From Streptomyces sp. WM6378 (GTDB lineage Bacteria; Actinomycetota; Actinomycetes; Streptomycetales; Streptomycetaceae): a stretch of DNA of 64,000 nucleotides. Shown one piece after another: positions 28,363 through 36,663 of this stretch. The stretch's first letter is position 1. Each line of letters opens with the position of its first letter. The stretch lies in contig NZ_LGDD01000036.1 in NCBI RefSeq assembly GCF_001279695.1, positions 1 through 64,000 on the forward strand. The letters are read 5' to 3'. Under the pieces are notes generated by a model. That model saw nothing but the letters and a program-made list of their open reading frames with translations, did not search any database and was not told the origin of the DNA. Made by a program: the position numbers and the translations under genes.

Positions 28363-29889
28363 TCACGCCGCCTCCGTCCGGCCCGCTGCCATCCCCGCCG
28401 CGTCGAGCAGCGCCGTGCCCACGATCAGGTCCGCGCCGCCGAACTCCGGGTCGTCCAGCTGGGTTCCGTCGTCCACGGCGAACAGGAGGCGTTCTTCGCC
28501 CTGGCGGTACGCGGTGCCGACCGGCGGGCTCGCCGCGTGGACCGCCAACAGGGCGACCAGGTACGGCAGTTCGGGGTCGAGGCGGCGGGCCTCGGCCAGC
28601 AGGCCCGAGAGACGGCGCGGGGCGTCGTGCTCCAGGTCGAGCAGTTCCATGGCGGCGGCGAGCTGCTCCTCGCTGAACCGGCTGTCGTCCGGGGTGGCGA
28701 TCAGGTCCGGCTCGGGCATCTCCGCGCCGAGGTGCTCGCGCTCCATGGGCGGCGTGAGCAGTATGTCCACCAGGTCGCCGACCCGTACGGACACCGGGGT
28801 GCGCAGGCCCGTGCCGCGGGCGAAGAAGGCGTCGGTGACGCGGATCGCCTGTTCCACCGGGAGCGGCAGCACGGGCGCGACCAGCTGTCCGTACAGGTCG
28901 AGGCCGGAGCGGGCGGCCGGGCGGGCGAAGGCCTGGCGGTCCTGTTCCGCGCGGAAGAGCGGGCCGGCCTCCAGGAGGCGGGACTGGAGCTGGGTGTGGC
29001 GGCGGATGCAGTCCTTGACGATGTCGACGAGCTCGGCGGCGCGGCGCTTGTGCTCCGGGTCCTCCGCCTCGTCGCGCGCCTTGCGGATGTTGGTGAGGAT
29101 CGCGTTCTCGTGCCGGTAGCGGTCGGCGACGTGGTCGAGGGCCTCGGCGATCATGTCCGGCACGGCGTTGAGCCAGTCGACCGCGCGCACGTTGCGCCGC
29201 GTGGCCTCCAGGGTGCGCCGCAGCGTCTCGGCGTACTGCACGGTGCGGTAGCGGGCCTGTTCGGCGGCGAGCTGGGCGTCGGCCAGGCGGCCGCGGCTGA
29301 TGAGGACCTCCAGCTTGACCTCGGCCGCGATCTGGGCGCTGGTGACGTCGGTGTCGAGGGCGCCCACCAGGACGTTGACGGCCTCGTCGGTGGTGCGCAG
29401 GTACACGGCGCCGCCGTAGCCGGGGACCTCTTCGAGGAGCTTGAAGTCGTAGTCCCTGCGGACGTAGACCCCGTCCGGGTTGAACGTGCCGTACACCGCG
29501 CGGAAGCCGCGGTCCACGCTGCCCACGTTGATCAGGTTCTCCAGGACCCAGCGGGCCACCCGCTCGTGCTCGGCGGCGGGCCGGGCCGGCGCCTGGGCGG
29601 CCACGCGCGGGATGAGCCGGGCCACGATCTGGTCGTGGTCGGCGCCCGTGTCGAAGTCCATGTTCAGCGTGACGAGGTCGATGGAGGCCAGGGCCACCTC
29701 CGCCATCGCGTACACCGAGTACTCGCCCGCGAGGTTGGCCTTGCGCACGTCGAGGTCGTGCAGCGGCGCGGTGCACGCCAGCGCGCGCAGACGCCGCGCG
29801 AGCCCCTCGTCGGCGGCCGGGCCCGGTGCGGGGCGCGCCGCCGCGCTGAGCTGGGGCGGAACGGGTTCCGTCGAGGCAGGCGAAGTCAC
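28363..29889 (-). CDS. Kleisin-like subunit (MukF/MksF/JetA-like) of the condensin-type system
   Basis: 508 residues from GTG 29889. Residues about 20-200 could hold winged-helix and helical segments (VARWVLENLINVGSVDRGFRAVYG). A long helical middle (AEQARYRTVQYAETLRRTLEATRR, then AILTNIRKARDEAEDPEHKRRAAELVDIVKDCIRRHTQLQSRLLEAG) matches the helical bundle seen in MksF/JetA proteins. A mixed C-terminal domain ends LIVGTALLDAAG. GTG 29889 is preferred to TTG 29919 because TAATCT (29899-29904) could be a -10 giving a leaderless start; this is uncertain. First gene of the SMC-like operon. The kleisin assignment is contextual. Confidence 0.72.
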   Translation of the reverse strand: MTSPASTEPVPPQLSAAARPAPGPAADEGLARRLRALACTAPLHDLDVRKANLAGEYSVYAMAEVALASIDLVTLNMDFDTGADHDQIVARLIPRVAAQAPARPAAEHERVARWVLENLINVGSVDRGFRAVYGTFNPDGVYVRRDYDFKLLEEVPGYGGAVYLRTTDEAVNVLVGALDTDVTSAQIAAEVKLEVLISRGRLADAQLAAEQARYRTVQYAETLRRTLEATRRNVRAVDWLNAVPDMIAEALDHVADRYRHENAILTNIRKARDEAEDPEHKRRAAELVDIVKDCIRRHTQLQSRLLEAGPLFRAEQDRQAFARPAARSGLDLYGQLVAPVLPLPVEQAIRVTDAFFARGTGLRTPVSVRVGDLVDILLTPPMEREHLGAEMPEPDLIATPDDSRFSEEQLAAAMELLDLEHDAPRRLSGLLAEARRLDPELPYLVALLAVHAASPPVGTAYRQGEERLLFAVDDGTQLDDPEFGGADLIVGTALLDAAGMAAGRTEAA

Positions 29890-29968
29890 GGTGGACAGAT
29901 TAGGTCCTCGCACTGACAACGGTCGAAACGGCGCAGAACAGCCCGCTGCCCACGGCCTCTCGCAGTGG

Positions 29969-30676
29969 CTACGCGGGGGCGTGCGCGACCAGTTTCCCGT
30001 ACGCCTCGACGAGCTGGGCGCGCGAGTCGTCGAGGTAGTCGGCGAGCAGCCCCTCGGCCGGCACCCGCTCCCCCGCGCGCAGCGCTTCGAGGATCTCCCG
30101 GTTGCGTACGAGGTAGGGCTGGTGGAGTCGGCGCGGGTCGTCCACCACGTGGAAGGCCAGGCGGAGTTCGGCGAGCACGCCCCGCATCAGTTCGTCGGTG
30201 CGGGCGCTGCCCGCGAGGCGCACGAGTTCGCGGTGGAAGTGGATGTTGGCGGTGGAGACGCCCTGCCAGTCGCCCTCCTCGGCCGCGCGTTCGCCGCCCG
30301 AGACGGCCGCGGCGAGCCCGTCGAGCGGGTAGGGCGGCTCGCCGAGCCCCTGGACGACGGCGCATTCGACCAGGCGCCGGGTGCGGTAGATGTCGGCGAC
30401 GTCCTCGACGGCGAGCACCCGGACGAAGACCCCTCGGTTGAGTTCGTGGACCAGGAGCCGTTCGTGGGTGAGCAGCCGGAACGCCTCGCGCAGGGTGTTG
30501 CGCGAGACCCCCAGGGCCTTGCCGATGGCGTCCTCCGCGAGGCGCTCCCCCGGCGGGAAGAAGCCTTCCGCGATCCGGCTGCGCAGGATGTCCGCGACCC
30601 GCTCCGCCGTGCTGGTGCGGCCGAGCAGCGCGCGGTCCTCGGCGAGTCCGCCGAGTCCGGAGTCCGTTGTCGCCAC
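29969..30676 (-). CDS. GntR-family regulator, FadR/FCD subfamily
   Basis: 235 residues from GTG 30676, which follows a GGGAGAGAGGG ribosome site. N-terminal winged helix (RVADILRSRIAEGFFPPGERLAEDAIGKALGVSRNTLREAFRLL). C-terminal all-helical FCD ligand domain with the metal-site pattern (TRRLVECAVV, HFHRELVRLAGS, LVRNREILEALRAG). It is divergent from the MFS-pxpABC operon and most likely represses it, binding the palindrome at 30789-30805. An organic acid such as 5-oxoproline is the plausible ligand. Confidence 0.9.
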   Translation of the reverse strand: MATTDSGLGGLAEDRALLGRTSTAERVADILRSRIAEGFFPPGERLAEDAIGKALGVSRNTLREAFRLLTHERLLVHELNRGVFVRVLAVEDVADIYRTRRLVECAVVQGLGEPPYPLDGLAAAVSGGERAAEEGDWQGVSTANIHFHRELVRLAGSARTDELMRGVLAELRLAFHVVDDPRRLHQPYLVRNREILEALRAGERVPAEGLLADYLDDSRAQLVEAYGKLVAHAPA

Positions 30677-30783
30677 AGCGCCCTCTCTCCCCCGCCGGCC
30701 GCTCCGGCCGACGCGTGGGCCCATCGTAGAAGCATCGCGAGGACGTGAGCACGTGAGGAAGCAGGAACGTCTCGACATGAGTC

Positions 30784-30813
30784 TTGTCGGATCGTTCAAC
30801 AATCCCCTACGTT
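30784..30813 (+). promoter_or_regulatory. Promoter with embedded FCD-GntR operator before the 5-oxoproline operon
   Basis: TTGTCG (30784-30789), an 18-base spacer and TACGTT (30808-30813) form a plausible promoter. The spacer holds GGATCGTTCAACAATCC (30789-30805), a 17-bp palindrome with one mismatch centred on C (GTT-C-AAC), typical of FadR-like GntR operators. Binding there would block RNA polymerase. Confidence 0.75.
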
Positions 30814-30944
30814 GAGGGAACGACACACCGACACTGCGCTCCGGAACCGCACCCCGGATGCGCGCTCAAGGAACCCCACGACCGGACCCCGCTCCGGCCC
30901 CGCACGGTCTCGGCAGCCCTCTCGTCCCCTCCTGCGAGGTGCAC

Positions 30945-32234
30945 ATGAGCACGACCAAGGCACAGCCGCAGCACGGTCAACACCCGCACGACAACGGCCC
31001 GTTCGGATGGCTGCGCGCGCTCGGCCCCGATGGTCGCCGCGCCTTCTCGGGCGCCTTCGGGGGCTATGCCCTCGACTCGTACGACTTCTTCACGCTCCCG
31101 CTCACCATGGTCGCGATCTCGGCGTACTTCGGGCTCGACACCGGCCAGACCGGGCTGCTCACCACGGTGACGCTGGTGGTGTCGGCCGTGGGCGGCGCGT
31201 TCGCCGGGGTGGTCGCGGACCGGATCGGCCGGGTCAAGGCGCTGATGATCACCGTCGGCACCTACGCGGTCTTCACGGTGCTCTGCGGATTCGCCCCCAA
31301 CTACGAGACGCTGCTGGTGTTCCGCGCCCTCCAGGGGCTCGGCTTCGGCGGCGAGTGGGCGGTCGGCGCGATCCTGGTCGCCGAGTACGCCTCGGCCAAG
31401 CACCGCGGGCGGACCCTGGGCGCGGTGCAGAGCGCGTGGGCGGCCGGCTGGGCGCTCGCCGTCGTCGTGTACACGCTGGTGTTCCAGTACGTCGACGCGG
31501 ACACCGCCTGGCGCGTGGTCTTCTGGACCGGCGCGCTCCCCGCCCTGCTGCTCGTCTACGTACGCCGCAACGTCAGTGACGCGCCCCAGGCGACCGAGCA
31601 GCGCCTCGCCACGGCCCGCACCACGAGCGGCGGCGCCACCTTCGCCGCCATCTTCCGGGGCCCGCTGCTGCGCACGACGCTCTTCGCGGTGCTGCTCTCG
31701 GCCGGTGTCCAGGGCGGCTACTACACGCTCGCCACCTGGGTGCCCACCTTCCTCAAGAGCGACCGACACCTCACGGTCGTCGGCACCGGCGGCTATCTGG
31801 CGTTCCTCATCTCCGGCGCCTTCATCGGCTACCTGACCGGCGGATACCTCACCGACCGGCTCGGCCGGAAGAAGAACATCGCCCTGTTCGCGGTCCTGTC
31901 GGCCGTCTGCATCCTTCTCTACACCCACCTTCCGTCCGGGGCGAACACCCTCCTCCTGGTGCTCGGCTTCCCGCTCGGCTTCTGCATGTCGGCGATCTTC
32001 AGCGGCTTCGGCTCGTTCCTCAGCGAGCTGTACCCGACCGCCGTGCGCGGCACCGGTCAGGGCTTCACGTACAACACCGGGCGGGCCGTGGGCGCGTTCT
32101 TCCCCACTCTGGTCGGCTATCTCGCCGACAGCTGGGGCGTGGGCGGCGCCCTGGTGTTCGGCGCGGTCGGCTACGCCATCGCCGTACTGGCCCTGCTGGG
32201 ACTGCCCGAGACGCGCGGACAGGAACTCCTGTGA
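30945..32234 (+). CDS. MFS metabolite transporter, likely 5-oxoproline or related acid importer
   Basis: 429 residues, twelve predicted helices. It begins MSTTKAQPQHGQHPHDNGPF; the MFS loop signature GVVADRIGRVKALM, FRALQGLGFGGEWAVGAILVAEY and GGYLTDRLGRKKNIALF are those of the metabolite:H+ symporter branch (aromatic acid, sialic acid and shikimate type carriers). First gene of an operon with pxpA, pxpB and pxpC, so the substrate is probably pyroglutamate (5-oxoproline); this is inference from context. Confidence 0.88.
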   Translation: MSTTKAQPQHGQHPHDNGPFGWLRALGPDGRRAFSGAFGGYALDSYDFFTLPLTMVAISAYFGLDTGQTGLLTTVTLVVSAVGGAFAGVVADRIGRVKALMITVGTYAVFTVLCGFAPNYETLLVFRALQGLGFGGEWAVGAILVAEYASAKHRGRTLGAVQSAWAAGWALAVVVYTLVFQYVDADTAWRVVFWTGALPALLLVYVRRNVSDAPQATEQRLATARTTSGGATFAAIFRGPLLRTTLFAVLLSAGVQGGYYTLATWVPTFLKSDRHLTVVGTGGYLAFLISGAFIGYLTGGYLTDRLGRKKNIALFAVLSAVCILLYTHLPSGANTLLLVLGFPLGFCMSAIFSGFGSFLSELYPTAVRGTGQGFTYNTGRAVGAFFPTLVGYLADSWGVGGALVFGAVGYAIAVLALLGLPETRGQELL

Positions 32235-32380
32235 ACACGTGAACGCGGCGCCGCCCACCTCCTCAAGGCCGGCGAGCGGGGCCCGCGCCCCGTTCCCGAG
32301 CGTCCTCGCCCCGCCCGGGGCAGACTGCATCACAGGGCCACGAACACTTCGCACCACCCCGAACAGGAGATCCCACCCCC

Positions 32381-33154
32381 ATGACCCGGTCCGCGACGAC
32401 GTCGATCGACCTCAATGCCGACCTCGGTGAGGGCTTCGGCCACTGGCGGTTGACCGACGACGAACAACTCCTGTCCGTTGTCACCAGCGCCAATGTGGCC
32501 TGCGGCTTCCACGCGGGCGACCCGGCCATCATGCGGCGGGTCTGCGCCCTGGCGGCGGAGCGCGGCGTACGCATCGGCGCCCAGGTCTCCTACCGGGATC
32601 TGGCGGGCTTCGGCCGCCGCTCGATGGACGTGCCGCCCGATGAGCTGGCCGCCGAAGTCGCCTACCAGATCGGCGCGTTGGAGGTCTTCGCGCGCGCCGC
32701 GGGCAGCCGGGTCTCGTACGTCAAACCGCACGGCGCGCTCTACAACCGCGTCGTGCACGACGAGGAGCAGGCGGCCGCCGTCGTCGAAGGGGTGCTCCTC
32801 GCGGGCGGGGCGCTGCCGGTCCTCGGGCTGCCGGGCTCCCGGCTGCTTTCGGCGGCCGAGGCGGCCGGGCTCGGCGTCGTCACCGAGGCGTTCGCGGACC
32901 GCGCCTACACCGCGCGGGCCACCTTGGTACCGCGCGGCCGGGACGGCGCCGTCGTCAGTGACCCGGACGCCGTGGTCGCGCGAGCGGTCGCGATGGCCCT
33001 GGACGGCACGGTCGTGGCCGAGTCCGGCGAGCCGGTCCCCGTCGGCGCGGGCTCGCTGTGCCTGCACGGCGACACCCCGGGCGCGGTGGACCTGGCCCGC
33101 CGGGTGCGGGCGGCGCTTGAGTCGGCGGGCGTCCGGGTCGCGGCGTTCTCGTGA
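32381..33154 (+). CDS. pxpA: 5-oxoprolinase subunit A (LamB/YcsF family)
   Basis: 257 residues, full length. Family signatures: IDLNADLGEGFGHW, SANVACGFHAGDP, GAQVSYRDLAGFGRR and YVKPHGALYN. With PxpB and PxpC it forms the ATP-dependent prokaryotic 5-oxoprolinase converting 5-oxo-L-proline to L-glutamate. An AGGAGA ribosome site lies upstream of ATG 32381. It lies 146 bases after the MFS gene and overlaps pxpB by 4 bases (GTGA). Confidence 0.94.
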   Translation: MTRSATTSIDLNADLGEGFGHWRLTDDEQLLSVVTSANVACGFHAGDPAIMRRVCALAAERGVRIGAQVSYRDLAGFGRRSMDVPPDELAAEVAYQIGALEVFARAAGSRVSYVKPHGALYNRVVHDEEQAAAVVEGVLLAGGALPVLGLPGSRLLSAAEAAGLGVVTEAFADRAYTARATLVPRGRDGAVVSDPDAVVARAVAMALDGTVVAESGEPVPVGAGSLCLHGDTPGAVDLARRVRAALESAGVRVAAFS

Positions 33155-33780
33155 GCACCCCGCGCACCCTGCCGGTCGGGGAACACGCCCTGCTGGTCGA
33201 GCTGGAGGACGGCGAGGCGGCCGGCGCGCTGCACGCCGAGCTGCTGCGCCGCCGCGCCGCCGGAACGCTCCCTCCGGTACGGGAGATCGTGCCCGCGGCC
33301 CTCACCGTACTGCTCGACGGCGTCACCGATCCCCAGGCGCTCGCCGCCCAGTTGACGAGGTGGCGCATCCCTCCTTTGGAGGCGGGCGCCCAGGAGGCGG
33401 TCGAGATCCCCGTGCGCTATGACGGTCCCGACCTCGCGGACGTCGCGGCCCTGTGGCAGGTCTCGGAACAGGAGGCGGTGCGCATCCACTCCTCGGCCGA
33501 GTTCCGGGTCGCCTTCTGCGGGTTCGCGCCCGGTTTCGCCTACCTCACCGGGCTCGGCGAGCGGTACGCCGTGCCGCGCCGGGACACCCCGCGCACCTCT
33601 GTCCCGGCCGGCTCGGTGGCCCTAGCGGGCCCGTACACCGGTGTCTATCCGCGCTCCTCCCCCGGCGGCTGGCAGCTGATCGGCAGCACGGACGCCGCCC
33701 TGTGGGACCCGCACCGCGACCCCGCCGCCCTGCTCGGCCCGGGCACCCCGGTGCGATTCGTGCCCCGGGCGGCACGATGA
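33151..33780 (+). CDS. pxpB: 5-oxoprolinase subunit B (KipI/allophanate hydrolase subunit 1 family)
   Basis: 209 residues, GTG start overlapping the pxpA stop. The signature region FCGFAPGFAYLTGLGERYAVPRRDTPRTSVPAGSVALAGPYTGVYPRSSPGGWQLIG is intact. This subunit is thought to phosphorylate 5-oxoproline together with PxpC. It overlaps pxpC through ATGA, so the three subunits are translationally coupled. Confidence 0.94.
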   Translation: MSTPRTLPVGEHALLVELEDGEAAGALHAELLRRRAAGTLPPVREIVPAALTVLLDGVTDPQALAAQLTRWRIPPLEAGAQEAVEIPVRYDGPDLADVAALWQVSEQEAVRIHSSAEFRVAFCGFAPGFAYLTGLGERYAVPRRDTPRTSVPAGSVALAGPYTGVYPRSSPGGWQLIGSTDAALWDPHRDPAALLGPGTPVRFVPRAAR

Positions 33781-34646
33781 CCGACCGGGCCCTGTGCGTC
33801 GTACGGGCCGGAGCGCTCACCTCAGTACAGGACGAGGGGAGACACGGCCACGCGCACCTTGGGGTGCCGCGTTCGGGCGCGCTCGATCTGCCCGCGAGCC
33901 GTCTCGCCAACCGCCTGGTCGGCAATGCCATGGGGGCGGCCGTGCTCGAAACGACCCTCAACGGGTGTGCGGTACGGCCCCTTTGTGCGGTCACCGTGGC
34001 GGTGACCGGGGCGCCCTGCCCGGTCACGCTGGACGGCCGGCCGGTGGCGTGGGGCGCCCCGGTGCGGGCGCCTGCGGGGGCCGTGGTCGAGGTGGGCGCG
34101 GCGACGCACGGGGTGCGCTCCTACCTCGCGTTCGCCGGTGGCATCACCGTCGAGCCGGTGCTCGGCAGCCGCTCCACCGACCTCCTGTCGGGCCTGGGCC
34201 CGGCGCTGCTCAGGGACGGCGCCGTGCTGCCGCTGGGCAGCCCGGCCGCCGCGTACCCGCCCGTGGACGAGGCGCCCGCGCCCGGCGTGCCGCAGGAGCT
34301 GGTGCTGCGGGTGCGCCCGGGGCCGCGCGCGGACTGGTTCACGGCGGACGCCACGGCCGTTCTGGCGGGCGGGCACTACCGGGTGTCCTCGGCGAGCAAC
34401 CGCATCGGGCTGCGCACCGAGGGGCCCGCGCTGCGGCGCGCCGTCGACGGTGAACTCCCCAGCGAGGGAATGGTGTTGGGCGCGGTCCAGGTGCCGCCGG
34501 ACGGACGTCCGGTGGTCTTCCTCGCCGACCACCCGACGACCGGCGGCTACCCGGTGATCGGCGTGGTCCCCGAACCCGACCTGGCGGCCGCGGCTCAGGC
34601 CACCGTGGGCATGCCACTGAGGTTCGCGCCGGTGGGCCGGCCCTGA
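33777..34646 (+). CDS. pxpC: 5-oxoprolinase subunit C (KipA/biotin-dependent carboxyltransferase-like family)
   Basis: 289 residues. Family motifs: VRAGALTSVQDEGRHGHAHLGVPRSGALD, RSYLAFAGGI, SNRIGLRTEGPAL and DHPTTGGYPVIGVV. Third subunit of the 5-oxoprolinase complex. Its last 52 bases overlap in antiparallel fashion the end of the convergent SGNH esterase gene, so there is no intergenic terminator between the two. Confidence 0.93.
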   Translation: MTDRALCVVRAGALTSVQDEGRHGHAHLGVPRSGALDLPASRLANRLVGNAMGAAVLETTLNGCAVRPLCAVTVAVTGAPCPVTLDGRPVAWGAPVRAPAGAVVEVGAATHGVRSYLAFAGGITVEPVLGSRSTDLLSGLGPALLRDGAVLPLGSPAAAYPPVDEAPAPGVPQELVLRVRPGPRADWFTADATAVLAGGHYRVSSASNRIGLRTEGPALRRAVDGELPSEGMVLGAVQVPPDGRPVVFLADHPTTGGYPVIGVVPEPDLAAAAQATVGMPLRFAPVGRP

Positions 34647-35500
34647 CCCGGCGAGACGGCCGCCAGCGCGGACGTCAGGGCTTCGGCGGCCCGCACATCG
34701 AGCCGCGCCGCGTGGCGCAGCTCCTCACCGGCCAGCCGGAGCAGTTGGGGCAGCAGGTCGGTGGAGCGGCGGGCCAGCCAGGCGGTGCCCGAGGTGGCCA
34801 GCCAGAAGAGCGAGGCGGCGGCACTCGGCGGCGGCTGTTCCGGTTCGACCGGGGGTGGGGCGCCCGGTGCCAGGCCGCGCTCGGCGAGCAGCACGTGGCA
34901 GCGGGCCGCGATCAGCCGGTGCCCGCGCTCGCCCGGGTGCAGCCGGTCCGCGCTCCACAGGGCGCGGTCCTCGACCCAGGCGGGGTCGGCGAGGTGCAGA
35001 TGGACCGCTCCGTAACGCGCGGACAGGGTGTGCACCACGGCGTTGACGGCCCGCTGCCTCCTGGCGAGCGGGCGGGCGAGCGGCCCCGGCAGCCCGAGCA
35101 TGGCGCCCGGGTCGGGCAGGCAGGCGGTGAGCAGCACCGCTCCCTGCCCGGTGAGGCCGCCGTACACCGCGTCCAGGCGGACCGCGACGCGGTGGATGTC
35201 GAAGGAGCGGCGAAGTGTGTCGTTGACGCCGACGACGACCGAGGCGAGGTGAGGGGCGAACTCCTTTGCCATAGGCGCCTGTTGCTCCGCGACGTCTAGG
35301 GTGAGCGCTCCGCTGGCGGCGAGATTGCGGAACTCCCAGCCCGGCTGGTGACCGGCGAGCAGCGCCGCCCAGCCGCGCCACCCGCCGGCCACCGGGTCGC
35401 CGACACCTTCGGTGAGCGAGTCGCCTAGGGCGGCGAACCGCAGGTCCCGGAGGGGACGTTCAACCGCTTCACCGGCGGGGGCGGGGGCAGGGGCGGTCAC
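34595..35500 (-). CDS. SGNH/GDSL hydrolase
   Basis: 301 residues from GTG 35500. The blocks are clear: FAALGDSLTEGVGD (catalytic Ser), NLAASGALTLDV (Gly), VVVGVNDTLR (Asn) and SADRLHPGERGHRLIA (Asp and His). No signal peptide is seen, so it probably acts in the cytoplasm or at the inner membrane. GTGA overlap with the upstream glycosyltransferase gene suggests removal or transfer of acyl groups on the glycoconjugate made by that pair. Its 3' end overlaps pxpC by 52 bases. Confidence 0.9.
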   Translation of the reverse strand: MTAPAPAPAGEAVERPLRDLRFAALGDSLTEGVGDPVAGGWRGWAALLAGHQPGWEFRNLAASGALTLDVAEQQAPMAKEFAPHLASVVVGVNDTLRRSFDIHRVAVRLDAVYGGLTGQGAVLLTACLPDPGAMLGLPGPLARPLARRQRAVNAVVHTLSARYGAVHLHLADPAWVEDRALWSADRLHPGERGHRLIAARCHVLLAERGLAPGAPPPVEPEQPPPSAAASLFWLATSGTAWLARRSTDLLPQLLRLAGEELRHAARLDVRAAEALTSALAAVSPGQGRPTGANLSGMPTVA

Positions 35501-36663
35501 ACGATCACCCCCGGCGTCGTCCGGCCGGTGCCGGGCCGCACCACCGGCGCCTCGTGTGCGGCGAGGAAGGCCGCCACCGAGGCGTCCCAGCCGAACAGTT
35601 CGGCCCTCGCCCGCGCGTCCGCCCGGCGATCCCGCTCGGGCCTTGCGAGCAACTCCCTTACCGCTGTGGCGAATTCCCCGCCCGTGCTCCCGGCCGCGAG
35701 CCCCGCGTCGCCGATGACCTCCGGCAGGGCGGACGACGCGCTGCACACGACGGGGGTCCCGCAGGCCAGCGCTTCGAGGGCCGAGAGGCCGAACGTCTCC
35801 GCCGGGCCCGGCGCCAGGCAGATGTCGGCGGCGGCCTGGAGGTCGGCGAGCGTTTCGCGGTCGGCGACATGGCCGAGGAACTCGACCGGCAGCCGTTCCG
35901 CGGCCGCCCGGCGCTCCAGGCTCCCCGCCAGCGGGCCGTCCCCCGCGACCACCAGCGCCGCGCGCACGCCCGCGTGCCGCAGCGCCGCGAGCGCGTCCAG
36001 GGCGAGACCCGGCCGCTTCTCGACCGAGAGCCGCGAGCACATCAGGAGCAGCACCCGGGCGCCGCGCGCGTGCCGGGCCCGCAGCACCGTCGAGCGCCGC
36101 CCCGGCCTGCACTGCGCCAGATCGACCCCGAGCGGGGCCCTGACCACGTTGCGCGCGCCGATCCGTACGAACTCGCGCTCCGCCCACTCCGTGGTGCACA
36201 CGATCCGTGAAAACGCCCAGCCCGTACGCCGGTTGAGCCGGTCGGCCGCGCCCGCGGCCACGGCTTCGGGCAGGCCCCAGGTGCGCAGGACGCCGTCGGC
36301 CGTCTCGTGCGAGACCATCACGGAGGGGACCCGGGCGCGGCGCGCCCACTCCCCGGTCCAGCGCAAGGTGGTGCGGTCGGACACCTCGATGCGGTCGGGC
36401 GCGAGGTCTTCGAGGATCCGGCGCACCCGGCGCCGGTCGGCGAGCACCCGGTAGCCGCCGGTGCCCGGCAGCACGACGCCGGGCAGGGTGATCACCCGCC
36501 CCTGCTCGGCGAGTTCGTCCCGCGCCCGCTCGCCCGGCACGACGAGCACGGGGTCGTGCCCGGCCGCCAGATAGCCCCGGCCGAGCTCGCGCAGCGCGGT
36601 GCGCAAGCCGCCGGAGGCGGGGGTCACGAAGTTGGCGAGCCGCACGATCCTGAGGCCGCTCAT
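35497..36663 (-). CDS. GT4-family glycosyltransferase
   Basis: 388 residues from ATG 36663, overlapping the preceding gene (ATGA). GT-B fold: N-terminal LRIVRLANFVTPASGGLRTAL; C-terminal nucleotide-sugar site LLMCSRLSVEKRPGLALDAL, with the GPAETFGLSALEALACGTPVV motif containing the E-X7-E pair. Closest in style to mannosyltransferases acting on phosphoinositides or glycolipids (PimB/PimC/MgtA-like). The acceptor is unknown. Together with the next GT gene and the SGNH esterase it forms a three-gene coupled operon. Confidence 0.9.
   Translation of the reverse strand: MSGLRIVRLANFVTPASGGLRTALRELGRGYLAAGHDPVLVVPGERARDELAEQGRVITLPGVVLPGTGGYRVLADRRRVRRILEDLAPDRIEVSDRTTLRWTGEWARRARVPSVMVSHETADGVLRTWGLPEAVAAGAADRLNRRTGWAFSRIVCTTEWAEREFVRIGARNVVRAPLGVDLAQCRPGRRSTVLRARHARGARVLLLMCSRLSVEKRPGLALDALAALRHAGVRAALVVAGDGPLAGSLERRAAAERLPVEFLGHVADRETLADLQAAADICLAPGPAETFGLSALEALACGTPVVCSASSALPEVIGDAGLAAGSTGGEFATAVRELLARPERDRRADARARAELFGWDASVAAFLAAHEAPVVRPGTGRTTPGVIV

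Noticed and set aside
22496..29889. Calling the locus a complete Wadjet defence system
   Set aside because: No JetD-type nuclease gene is present and the subunit similarity could not be tested, so only a condensin-like label is used.
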